Of a DNA stretch of 10,188 bases, positions 1 through 6,595 are shown one piece after another. Numbering within the stretch: position 1 is the first letter of the stretch; each line of letters opens with the position of its first letter. The position numbers and the translations under genes were made by a program. The notes under the pieces were generated by a model. That model searched no databases. It was given only the letters and a program-made list of their open reading frames with translations, and was not told the origin of the DNA. Source of the DNA: Nitrospira sp. UBA6493 (GTDB lineage: Bacteria; Nitrospirota; Nitrospiria; Nitrospirales; Nitrospiraceae); assembly GCA_002435325.1 (NCBI GenBank), contig DJMJ01000002.1:36350-46537 (forward strand). Reading direction: 5' to 3'.

Positions 1-1301
1 GAATCTCCCTCGACGATGTAGAGCTCGCTGAGCGCCGGGTCTTTTTCCGCGCAGTCGGCCAGCTTGCCGGGAAGCGAGCCTCCGTCGAGCGCGCTTTTCC
101 GGCGAATCAGTTCCTTCGCTTTCCGGGCCGCCTCACGCGCGCGCGCGGCATCGATGGCTTTCCCGATGATCTTCCGAGCGACAGGCGGATTCTCTTCAAA
201 ATAGGTTCCGAGCGCCTCGTTCACCGCCGCTTCGACAATGCCCTTCACCTCGCTGTTGCCCAGCTTGGCCTTGGTCTGCCCTTCGAATTGCGGATTGCGC
301 ACCTTCACGCTGACGACCGCCGTCAACCCTTCGCGCACATCGTCGCCGCTGAGCGATTCGGTTTCTTTTTTCAGCAGATCGTTGGCGTTCGCATAGCTGT
401 TGATCGTGCGGGTGAGCGCCGCCTTGAAGCCGACCAGGTGCGTGCCGCCTTCTTTTGTATTGATGTTGTTGGCGAACGAAAACAGATTCTCCGCATAGCT
501 GTCGTTGTATTGCAGCGCCAGCTCCAGGATCATGTCCGGCTTTTCGACGTTCACGTAGATCGGCTTGTGGATCGGCGTCTTGGCCTCGTTGAGATGCTCG
601 ACGAAGGACACGATGCCGCCCTTGTACTTGAAGATCTGTTCTTTTTCCTTGCGCTCGTCTCTCAACACGATCTCGAGGCCTTTATTCAAGAAGGCCAGCT
701 CGCGGAGCCGTTGCGCCAGGATGTCGAAGCTGTACTCCAGCACCTCGAAGATCTGCCCGTCCGGCTTGAACGTCACCTTCGTGCCGCGCCGTTTCGTCTT
801 GCCGGTCACTTGCAGCGGCGCGCCGGGTTTGCCGCGCTCGTACCGCTGCTCGAACACCTGGCCGTCCTGCCAGATTTCGAGCTCGAGCCATTCGGAGAGT
901 GCATTGACGACCGAGATGCCGACGCCGTGCAGACCGCCCGACACCGTGTAGGCGCCCTGCTCGAACTTGCCGCCGGCGTGGAGGACGGTCAACGCTACTT
1001 CGGCCGCCGATTTTTTTTGCGTCGAATGCATGCCGGTGGGAATGCCCCGGCCGTTATCGATGACCGTGACGCTGCCATCGATATGGATTGTGACCTCGAT
1101 CGTTTCGCCGAACCCCGCCATGTGCTCGTCAACGCTGTTGTCGACCACTTCATACACGAGGTGGTGCAATCCGTCGACGCCCGTGCTCCCGATATACATA
1201 GCCGGGCGTTTCCGCACGGCATCCAGGCCTTCGAGGACTTTGATTTGATCGGCGTTATAACTGTCGGACTTGGGCTTGCTGATCGACTCGTTCGTGGTCA
1301 T
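1..1301 (-). CDS. gyrB: DNA gyrase subunit B, 5' part (runs off left edge)
   Basis: This is the ATPase subunit of DNA gyrase, which introduces negative supercoils with GyrA. The first 433 codons are present and the frame is open to the window edge. The GHKL ATPase domain shows YEVVDNSVDEH (residues 50-60, catalytic Glu51 and Mg-binding Asn55), IDNGRGIP (81-88, with Asp82) and SGGLHGVG (121-128). The transducer has QTKAKLGNSEVKG near residues 341-354. The window ends at the first TOPRIM motif, IVEGD. The ATG at 1301-1299 is chosen because AGGAG lies five bases upstream, and that Shine-Dalgarno overlaps the TAG stop of dnaN. The 7-base gap suggests translational coupling to dnaN. The C-terminal half lies outside, so total length cannot be judged. 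A ParE paralogue is less likely given the dnaA-dnaN context. Confidence 0.97.
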   Translation of the reverse strand, partial: MTTNESISKPKSDSYNADQIKVLEGLDAVRKRPAMYIGSTGVDGLHHLVYEVVDNSVDEHMAGFGETIEVTIHIDGSVTVIDNGRGIPTGMHSTQKKSAAEVALTVLHAGGKFEQGAYTVSGGLHGVGISVVNALSEWLELEIWQDGQVFEQRYERGKPGAPLQVTGKTKRRGTKVTFKPDGQIFEVLEYSFDILAQRLRELAFLNKGLEIVLRDERKEKEQIFKYKGGIVSFVEHLNEAKTPIHKPIYVNVEKPDMILELALQYNDSYAENLFSFANNINTKEGGTHLVGFKAALTRTINSYANANDLLKKETESLSGDDVREGLTAVVSVKVRNPQFEGQTKAKLGNSEVKGIVEAAVNEALGTYFEENPPVARKIIGKAIDAARAREAARKAKELIRRKSALDGGSLPGKLADCAEKDPALSELYIVEGD

Positions 1302-1308
1302 CCGTCTC

Positions 1309-2436
1309 CTAGATCTTAATGGGCATTACAACACACTTGAACCCCGGGCTTTCGGTCTCCTGGATCAAGCAAGGGCTGAGCGGCGTGTCCATCTGCAGGG
1401 AAATCGTTTCGCCATCCATGACGCTGAAGACATCCAGGAGATAGCGGGCATTGAATCCCGTGTTGAGCGCTTCCCCGTCATAGGTCGCCGCCAACTCTTC
1501 GGTGGCTTCTCCGTAGTCGGGACTGCTCGAGAACAGGGTCATGCCGCCGGGCGCAAAGGTCACCTTGACGGCGTTCGCCTTGTCTTTCGACAGGACAGAC
1601 ACGCGGCGCAACGCACTTTCCAGTTCGGCGCGGTTCACCGTGATTTTCTTGCCGCCCTCCTTGGGAATGACCTGCTGATAGTTTGGATAATTGCCTTCCA
1701 TCAGCCGCGAGGTCATAAGGAGCCCGCTCTTGCGGAAGATCATCAAATTTTTCGTAAAGCCGATCAGCGGCTCCCCGTCGCTTCCGCCTTCTTCCAGAAG
1801 TCGCCGGATTTCCTGCGCGGCCTTCTTGGGGATGATCGCTTTGATCTCTTGCGGGCTGCCTTTGCCGGCCTTGCCCACTTCCTGCTCCGCGACCGCCAGA
1901 CGATGCCCGTCCGTGCCGACGAGGCGGAGCGCCGTCTTCTTGTCAGTGATGATCAGGGTCACGAGCAGCCCGTTCAAGATATAGCGCGCATCGTTGTCGC
2001 CTGCGGCAAAAAGAGTCTTCCGGATCAATTCCAGCAGCCCGGTGCCGGAGAGCGGAATGAGCCCTTCCCGGTCGATGGTCGGCAGGGCCGGATACTCAGC
2101 GCTGGGCAGGCCCACGATCTTGAACTGGCTCTTGCCGGCTGAAATGGTCGTCCAATTGTTCTCCCCCGATGTCAACTCGATCTCGCCGGCCGGCAGCTCC
2201 TTGATGATCTCGTACAGCTTCCTGGCCGATACCGTCACGCCGCCGGGCTGCATGACCGTGGCCTTATAGAGCCCGCGCATGCCGATCTCCAGATCCGTCG
2301 CCACAATCTCGGCTCCGTCCTGTTTAACCTCGAGCAGGATGTTGGAGAGAATCGGCATGGTATTCCTCTTCTCCACCACCCCCTGCACTCGCTGGAGGCC
2401 CGTCAACAATTCGTCGCGCCCAATGCGTACTTTCAT
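1309..2436 (-). CDS. dnaN: DNA polymerase III beta subunit (sliding clamp)
   Basis: The product is the ring-shaped processivity clamp that tethers DNA polymerase III and other replication and repair proteins to DNA. The 375 residues fit the usual bacterial length of about 365-380. Recognisable signatures are VSARKLYEIIKELP (residues 69-82), KSQFKIVGLPSAEYPALP (102-119), TDGHRLA (175-181), SRLMEGNYPNYQQVIP (243-258) and the C-terminal MPIKI, the usual clamp ending that lines the partner-binding pocket. Three clamp folds are expected from the family. The ATG at 2436 is preceded by a purine-rich Shine-Dalgarno (GGGGAGAGGGA). The gene sits 24 bases after dnaA and 7 bases before gyrB on the same strand, consistent with one replication operon. 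Nothing is odd about it. Confidence 0.98.
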   Translation of the reverse strand: MKVRIGRDELLTGLQRVQGVVEKRNTMPILSNILLEVKQDGAEIVATDLEIGMRGLYKATVMQPGGVTVSARKLYEIIKELPAGEIELTSGENNWTTISAGKSQFKIVGLPSAEYPALPTIDREGLIPLSGTGLLELIRKTLFAAGDNDARYILNGLLVTLIITDKKTALRLVGTDGHRLAVAEQEVGKAGKGSPQEIKAIIPKKAAQEIRRLLEEGGSDGEPLIGFTKNLMIFRKSGLLMTSRLMEGNYPNYQQVIPKEGGKKITVNRAELESALRRVSVLSKDKANAVKVTFAPGGMTLFSSSPDYGEATEELAATYDGEALNTGFNARYLLDVFSVMDGETISLQMDTPLSPCLIQETESPGFKCVVMPIKI

Positions 2437-2460
2437 CGTCCCTCTCCCCTCGCTGAATCC

Positions 2461-3801
2461 TTAGCCTCGCAGAATCTGTTCCTTCAAACTCTCCAGCGTG
2501 GCCTGTAGCGCCGTGTCGGTTTCTTTCGCCTTCGCAACCTGGCGGCAGGCATGGATGATGGTCGTGTGGTCCTTCCCGCCGAAATGGCGGCCGATTTCGG
2601 GATAGGACGAATCGGTCAGCTCGCGGCAGAGATACATGGCAATCTGCCGGGGATGCACCAGCGTTTTGCTGCGCCGCCGGGATTTCAATTCGGCCATCTT
2701 CAAATGAAACTGCGCGCAGACCGCTTCCTGAATGTCTTCCATCGCCACGATCTTCTTCTTGTCGCCGATGAGATCGCGCAAGACGTTCTTGGCCATTTCG
2801 AGGCTGATGATCTGGCCGGTCAGCGAGGCATACGCCCCTAACCGGACCAGGCTTCCCTCCAGCTCGCGGATATTGCTCTTCATCGTCGTCGCGAGGAACT
2901 GGATGACGTCTTCCGGCAGCTTGATCCCTTCGTCCTCGGATTTCTTGCGCAGGATGGCAATGCGCGTTTCGACATCGGGCGGTTGGAGATCCGCGATGAG
3001 CCCCCATTCGAAACGGGACCGCAGCCGCTCTTCGATATCCGGCATGTCCTTTGGAAACCGGTCACTGGAGAGCACGATCTGCTTGTGGCCTTCGTAGAGG
3101 GCGTTGAACGTGTGAAAGAATTCTTCCTGCGTCCGCTCTTTGCCGGCCAAAAACTGGATATCGTCGATCATCAGCATGTCGATATGCCGATACCGCTTCC
3201 GCAGATCCATCATCTTGTCATAGCGGATCGAGTTGATCACTTCGTTCGTAAATTGCTCCGTCGTCAAATACGCGATGCGGAGATCCGTTCCTTCCGCCAC
3301 ATGGTTGCCAATGGCATTCAGCAAGTGCGTCTTGCCAAGGCCGACGCCTCCGTAGATGAACAACGGATTATAGGCTTTTCCAGGCTGTTCCGCGACGGCC
3401 ATACAAGCCGCATGGGCAAACTGATTTCCGGCGCCGACGACGAAGTTCTTAAACGTATATTTCGGATTGAGTTGGATGCCCCGGCGCGGTTTCGCCGGCG
3501 GCTGGTTTTTTGCCGGAAGAGGAGCTGCGGGGGCTTCGGCCGATCTGACAGCCTTTTGCACGACGGAAAATGAAACCGCCATCTCTCCCCCCCCGCGTGC
3601 GGTCGAAACTGCTTCCGCCAGGAGAGGACCATAATGGTCGCCGAGCCAGTCACCGAAGAATTTATTAGGAACGCCGATATGGGCGGTCGAGTTCTCGATC
3701 CGATCCAGATGAACAGGTGTGAACCAGGTGTCATACACCTGCTTCGGAACCTTCTCCTGGATGTAATGGAGAGCTTCTTGCCAAACTGTGTCGACGCTCA
3801 T
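2461..3801 (-). CDS. dnaA: Chromosomal replication initiator protein DnaA
   Basis: DnaA is the AAA+ initiator that binds DnaA boxes, melts the origin and recruits the helicase. At 446 residues it has the normal length. Domain I spans about residues 1-75 (WQEALHYIQEKVPKQVYDTWF). A short Pro/Ala-rich linker follows at about 88-108. The AAA+ core starts at NPKYTFKNFVVG (112-123). Walker A is GGVGLGKT (151-158), Walker B is MLMIDD (209-214), the sensor region is SSDR (245-248) and the arginine-finger segment is RLRSRFEWG (259-267). The domain IV DNA-binding signature is GGKDHTTIIHACRQV (408-422). The ATG at 3801 gives the expected family N-terminus; its Shine-Dalgarno is poor, with AGGG only two bases away and a weaker AGGA further up. 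The promoter overlaps DnaA-box-like sites, so autoregulation is likely. Confidence 0.99.
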   Translation of the reverse strand: MSVDTVWQEALHYIQEKVPKQVYDTWFTPVHLDRIENSTAHIGVPNKFFGDWLGDHYGPLLAEAVSTARGGGEMAVSFSVVQKAVRSAEAPAAPLPAKNQPPAKPRRGIQLNPKYTFKNFVVGAGNQFAHAACMAVAEQPGKAYNPLFIYGGVGLGKTHLLNAIGNHVAEGTDLRIAYLTTEQFTNEVINSIRYDKMMDLRKRYRHIDMLMIDDIQFLAGKERTQEEFFHTFNALYEGHKQIVLSSDRFPKDMPDIEERLRSRFEWGLIADLQPPDVETRIAILRKKSEDEGIKLPEDVIQFLATTMKSNIRELEGSLVRLGAYASLTGQIISLEMAKNVLRDLIGDKKKIVAMEDIQEAVCAQFHLKMAELKSRRRSKTLVHPRQIAMYLCRELTDSSYPEIGRHFGGKDHTTIIHACRQVAKAKETDTALQATLESLKEQILRG

Positions 3802-3816
3802 AACCCTATAATTTTC

Positions 3817-3848
3817 CTATACACATGTTTATACACACCTGTTGATAA
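3817..3848. promoter_or_regulatory. Cluster of three DnaA-box-like sites before dnaA
   Basis: TTATACACA at 3829-3837 on the plus strand fits the TTATNCACA consensus exactly. CTATACACA at 3817-3825 on the plus strand has one mismatch. TTATCAACA at 3840-3848 on the minus strand also has one mismatch. The three lie within 32 bases, and the inner pair face each other with two bases between. They overlap the proposed dnaA promoter, so they could serve both origin binding and repression of dnaA by its own product. The sites are seen directly; their use is inferred. Confidence 0.65.
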
Positions 3849-3856
3849 CTAAACAA
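3828..3856 (-). promoter_or_regulatory. Putative dnaA promoter
   Basis: On the minus strand TTGTTT (3856-3851) and TATAAA (3833-3828) are separated by 17 bases, a sigma70-type arrangement with a strong -10 and a weak -35. Transcription would start near 3821, about 20 bases before the dnaA ATG. One DnaA-box-like site falls in the spacer and another overlaps the -10. Confidence 0.45.
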
Positions 3857-4138
3857 TTCCCTCGGAATTCCCTATGGGAAAGTCGATAAACGGACCGATG
3901 TTCGTCATATCCCTCAGGGTTTTATGGAGCCACTTCCAATAGGATTGAACCCCATCCACACATTATCCCTATCAACCGACACTTAATTCCAGAGGAAATC
4001 CCCAAGGTCATCCGCAATGATTCATTAAGTATTAGACTGACATTTCAATCACTTAAACTCTCTTCACATTATATCCAGGCCCTACTACTACTCCGACTGC
4101 TCCGACTATCTTTCTTTCTTACGTAAGTTAATAAGAAG

Positions 4139-4375
4139 TCAGAGCACAATAACCTTGGGATGGCGATAAGCTAATTCCAAGACATCATCCGCTGTCAAAA
4201 CCTGACCTATAAATTGTTGACCTGTCGGGTTATCACACAATATCTCTGAAAAATGCGTCGAAGAAGACAATGCTTCCTCAACTCCAACCACCGGCGAAGA
4301 TACATCGGATTGTGAAAACAAGCCTTGCTCAATAGAGTGAAGGGGATGTCGAACGATATAGAGCGCCGAGGTCAT
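4139..4375 (-). CDS. DsrH/TusB-like sulfur relay protein
   Basis: This 78-residue protein is last in a three-gene cluster ordered dsrE-dsrF-dsrH. The start MTSALYIVRHPL and the ending LTADDVLELAYRHPKVIVL resemble the ends of the DsrH/TusB family, whose members finish with a similar segment around a KHP motif. It is somewhat shorter than the usual 95-100 residues. It lacks a Cys in the first 45 residues, where many DsrH proteins carry one; its only Cys is residue 47. In known systems DsrH/TusB forms a heterohexamer with DsrE and DsrF that passes persulfide sulfur. Here its role may be structural. The ATG at 4375 has GGGAGA about eight bases upstream. The gene is AT-rich like its two partners. 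Assignment rests on gene order plus terminal similarity. Confidence 0.7.
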   Translation of the reverse strand: MTSALYIVRHPLHSIEQGLFSQSDVSSPVVGVEEALSSSTHFSEILCDNPTGQQFIGQVLTADDVLELAYRHPKVIVL

Positions 4376-4393
4376 CCAAAATCTCCCAATCAG

Positions 4394-4735
4394 TTAAAAA
4401 ACCAGTGTGCGATCAACAGATTCGAGAAAAGCCCGAATAGCGTCAGGCGTTTCATAGCGGGTGGAATACTGCGATTGTATAAGGGATTTATCCGTATCTG
4501 ATTGAATAATAAACGGTATTTCAAGATGTTCGATAGAAGGAAGATATTTTTCTAAGATATCGACATCGATCACGTCATCAAGGTCTTCTGATAAAAGCCT
4601 GGCAGACTCATTCAGTAAGACCACGGTGGTCTCATGAGTTCCGGCCACCAAACCGAGGGCAATCCGCAAAGCTTCTACCGGACGATGAGTCTGGCGGGGA
4701 TCTTCTCGAATGACGACGGCTATTTTTTTTGCCAT
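4394..4735 (-). CDS. DsrF/TusC-like sulfur relay protein
   Basis: This 113-residue cytoplasmic protein is the middle gene of the cluster. The N-terminus KKIAVVIREDPRQTHRPVEALRIALGLVAG, a following hydrophobic strand (TTVVLL, about residues 36-41) and the ending FLESVDRTLVF match the pattern of DsrE/F-fold TusC proteins, which end in a similar hydrophobic strand. It contains no cysteine at all, so it cannot carry a persulfide itself and probably acts as a structural partner of the DsrE-like subunit. It lies 22 bases after the dsrE-like stop and 18 bases before the dsrH-like start, consistent with one operon. The Shine-Dalgarno is weak (GAGA about nine bases upstream). Stretches near 4500-4560 are strongly AT-rich, unlike the replication genes. 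Confidence 0.72.
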   Translation of the reverse strand: MAKKIAVVIREDPRQTHRPVEALRIALGLVAGTHETTVVLLNESARLLSEDLDDVIDVDILEKYLPSIEHLEIPFIIQSDTDKSLIQSQYSTRYETPDAIRAFLESVDRTLVF

Positions 4736-4757
4736 AACGAACGTCTCAAAAAGAGCG

Positions 4758-5078
4758 TCAGGTGAATGCTAAGAATTGATCACAGGCATCGATGATGCCG
4801 GAGAGCACCACAAGCCCGCATAAAGAGATTTTGTCTGAAATCCCATCTGTCGGAACATGATGTTGTTGGCATCCATAGGCACAGGCAAAGAGCTTCACAC
4901 CGCGAGCAGCCAGTTCCTTATAACGGGCATCATGGATATTCTTCACACCCTCGTCGATGAGGTATAAATACACTTCATCGTTGCGGTGGAGAGCAGCCTG
5001 AGATAAGTGAAAAACTGTATCGACACTTCTATGTGCCGGCGGGACGGAAAGAAGCAATCCAAGTTTTCGATTGCTCAT
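4758..5078 (-). CDS. DsrE/TusD-like sulfur relay protein
   Basis: This 106-residue protein is the first gene of the cluster. It has the DsrE fold pattern: an N-terminal strand KLGLLLSVPP, a helix (VDTVFHLSQAALHRND), a strand EVYLYLIDEGV (35-45), then GVKLFACAYGC (60-70) and a final CDQFLAFT. Cys66 aligns by eye with the sulfur-accepting Cys78 of E. coli TusD in the pattern G-V-x-L-x-x-C, and the C-terminal CDxxxxF-like ending also fits TusD. The family transfers persulfide sulfur, either to TusE for tRNA 2-thiouridine or, as DsrE, to DsrC in sulfur oxidation. No TusE/DsrC or TusA gene is in the window, so the acceptor is unknown. The start is preceded by no clear Shine-Dalgarno, only GGA. Base composition is low in G+C. 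Confidence 0.8.
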   Translation of the reverse strand: MSNRKLGLLLSVPPAHRSVDTVFHLSQAALHRNDEVYLYLIDEGVKNIHDARYKELAARGVKLFACAYGCQQHHVPTDGISDKISLCGLVVLSGIIDACDQFLAFT

Positions 5079-5140
5079 AGGAAATCCACAGATATTTCCA
5101 TTAATTAATCAAATAGTTATAAAATTACACACAAGCGGAG

Positions 5141-5169
5141 AGACTACGAACTTTTGAGAGGAAAGTCAA
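5141..5169 (-). promoter_or_regulatory. Putative promoter of the dsrEFH-like operon
   Basis: On the minus strand TTGACT (5169-5164) and TAGTCT (5146-5141) are separated by 17 bases. The -35 is near consensus and the -10 matches four of six. Transcription would start near 5135, leaving a leader of about 57 bases before the dsrE-like ATG. It begins just after the hisS stop codon, so the operon could be expressed independently of hisS. No clear hisS terminator is visible in the gap. Confidence 0.4.
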
Positions 5170-5185
5170 CCGCAAAAACAGCCAC

Positions 5186-6451
5186 TTATGAGGGTAAAAT
5201 CAGCGGCTTGATAGAAGCGACAACGGCTGACAGAGGGATGTCGGATTGTCCCTTTGTATCCATATTTCGCAGGAGTGCCAATCCCTTCGTCACTTCGTCA
5301 TCGCCGATCATAAGGGTATAGCGGCACTTCAGGCGATCGGCCTGGCGGAGGTGGGCTTTCAAAGTATTGGATCGGAAATCGACGACTGCCCGGACACCGG
5401 CTCGGCGAAGATCATGTAACACGGTCAAACCGACTGGAGCTCCCTGATCGCCGAATGCTGCTACATAGACGGTAGTGGCTCCGGCCGGTGGGGGAGTCTG
5501 ACTTTCCGGCAGCATCATCGAGATCCGTTCGATCCCCACAGCAAAACCAACAGCAGGAGTGGGAGAGCCACCGAGTGTTTCGACGAGTCCGTCGTACCGT
5601 CCGCCGGCGCCGACAGCATTCTGTGCGCCGAGGTTCGTCGTGGTGACCTCAAACGTCGTCAGACAATAGTAATCCAGCCCGCGAACGAGCCGGTGGTTCA
5701 GATGATAGAGGATACCGAGGGTATCGAGCCCTTTCAATACCGCGTCAAAATATGTTCTGGCCTTGTCTGACATCGACTCGGCCAGCTTCGGTGCCGCTTC
5801 CGTGGTGGCCTTACAATCCGGCACTTTACAATCCAGCACCCGTAAGGGGTTCGTGTCGATCCGCCTCTGGCAATTCACACAGAGCTTTTCCATCAAAGGA
5901 CGAAGATAGGCGACCAGTGTAGGACGGTAGGCCTCGCGGTCGCTGGTATAGCCCAGATTGTTGATTTCCAAGGTCAGGGCTGGAAGTGTGAGATCCGACA
6001 GGAGCTGCCAGAGCAGCGCGATCGTCTCGACATCGGCGCGCGGGTCGGCCATGCCGAAGGACTCCACGCCGAATTGGTGAAACTGCCGCAGCCGGCCGGC
6101 TTGCGGTCGCTCATGGCGGAACATGGGCCCGAAGTAAAAATATTTCTGGGGCAGAGGATCCGCCGCGCGATTGTGTTCGATATAGGCGCGGACCGTGCCG
6201 GCCGTGCCTTCCGGACGGAGCGTCAGCGACGTCCCGTCCCGGTCCTGGAACGTGTACATTTCTTTTTCGACAATGTCCGTCGAGGCGCCGATGCTTCGGG
6301 CGAACAACGTGGTCACTTCGAAAATGGGGACGCGGATTTCCTGAAACCCGAAGGTGGTGGCCCAATGCCGGGCCTTGTCCTCGATGAACCGCCAGCGCGG
6401 CGACTCCTCGGGAAGCAGATCTTTGACGCCCTTGATGCCCTTGATCATCAT
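5186..6451 (-). CDS. hisS: Histidyl-tRNA synthetase
   Basis: This class II synthetase charges tRNA-His with histidine. At 421 residues from the start chosen here it has normal length. Motif 1 region is about residues 40-66. Motif 2 includes GPMFRHERPQAGRLRQFHQFG (108-128). The histidine-specific loop LVRGLDYY is at 255-262 and motif 3, VGFAVGIERI, at 301-310. A four-cysteine set (Cys191, 194, 208, 213 around NPLRVLDCK) fits the insertion seen in many bacterial HisRS. The anticodon-binding domain occupies about 326-421. The open frame extends far upstream to 7021, but the family N-terminus (IKGIKGVKDLLPEE) begins at the ATG at 6451 or the adjacent one at 6448. AGAGG at 6462-6458 is the Shine-Dalgarno and a strong promoter lies just above, so the extension is not coding. 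Confidence 0.97.
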   Translation of the reverse strand: MMIKGIKGVKDLLPEESPRWRFIEDKARHWATTFGFQEIRVPIFEVTTLFARSIGASTDIVEKEMYTFQDRDGTSLTLRPEGTAGTVRAYIEHNRAADPLPQKYFYFGPMFRHERPQAGRLRQFHQFGVESFGMADPRADVETIALLWQLLSDLTLPALTLEINNLGYTSDREAYRPTLVAYLRPLMEKLCVNCQRRIDTNPLRVLDCKVPDCKATTEAAPKLAESMSDKARTYFDAVLKGLDTLGILYHLNHRLVRGLDYYCLTTFEVTTTNLGAQNAVGAGGRYDGLVETLGGSPTPAVGFAVGIERISMMLPESQTPPPAGATTVYVAAFGDQGAPVGLTVLHDLRRAGVRAVVDFRSNTLKAHLRQADRLKCRYTLMIGDDEVTKGLALLRNMDTKGQSDIPLSAVVASIKPLILPS

Positions 6452-6481
6452 GCCATGCCTCTGCTGTTGCAAAACGTCGGG

Positions 6482-6511
6482 ACTATAGCGGCGCATTCCG
6501 CAGCAAGTCAA
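6482..6511 (-). promoter_or_regulatory. Promoter of hisS
   Basis: On the minus strand TTGACT (6511-6506) and TATAGT (6487-6482) are separated by 18 bases, near consensus for a sigma70-type promoter. Transcription would start near 6475, giving a leader of about 24 bases that contains only the AGAGG ribosome binding site. This supports the 6451 start and leaves no room for a leader peptide or T-box. Confidence 0.7.
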
Positions 6512-6522
6512 CGGATCGGACC

Positions 6523-6551
6523 TTGCGCCTCGCCGGCACGGGGGGTATAGT
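6523..6551 (+). promoter_or_regulatory. Promoter of the ThyX-like gene
   Basis: TTGCGC (6523-6528) and TATAGT (6546-6551) are separated by 17 bases. The -10 is identical to that of the divergent hisS promoter. Transcription would start near 6558, about 38 bases before the ATG at 6596. The -35 elements of the two promoters are only 11 bases apart, so a factor binding between them could affect both. Confidence 0.6.
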
Positions 6552-6595
6552 TCGGCCCTCGCGGATGTCGTCATCGAACCGGGGCCTGTCGTGTC

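Larger units (their letters stand above)
3802..4138. other. oriC: Candidate chromosomal origin (oriC), 337 bases without a gene
   Basis: This gap between dnaA and the small dsrH-like gene holds DnaA-box-like sites at 3817-3825, 3829-3837, 3840-3848 and, weaker, 3881-3889, 3952-3960 and 3963-3971. It also has short palindromes at 3868-3880 and 3911-3919. An AT-rich stretch at about 4018-4076 could serve as the unwinding element. A 27-base segment with 3-base periodicity lies at 4082-4108, and the palindrome CTTACGTAAG at 4118-4127. Position next to dnaA is the classic bacterial oriC location. No perfect TTATCCACA box is present and the unwinding element is a guess, so the exact limits are uncertain. 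Confidence 0.7.

Noticed and set aside
288..1319. Long plus-strand open frame (343 codons) opposite gyrB
   Set aside because: Its product is Arg/Ala/Leu/Asp-rich low-information sequence, typical of the antisense of a high-G+C gene. The minus strand encodes unmistakable GyrB.
1270..2142. Long plus-strand open frame opposite dnaN
   Set aside because: Antisense shadow of a clear sliding-clamp gene, with no ribosome binding site of note and no recognisable motif.
2324..3007. 227-codon minus-strand frame overlapping dnaA and dnaN
   Set aside because: Same-strand alternate frame spanning two well-supported genes; composition is that of an out-of-frame translation.
4116..4137. TTCTTA...TAAGAA inverted repeat as terminator of the dsrEFH-like operon
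   Set aside because: The arms are only six bases, AT-rich, with no following T-tract on the minus strand; too weak to call.
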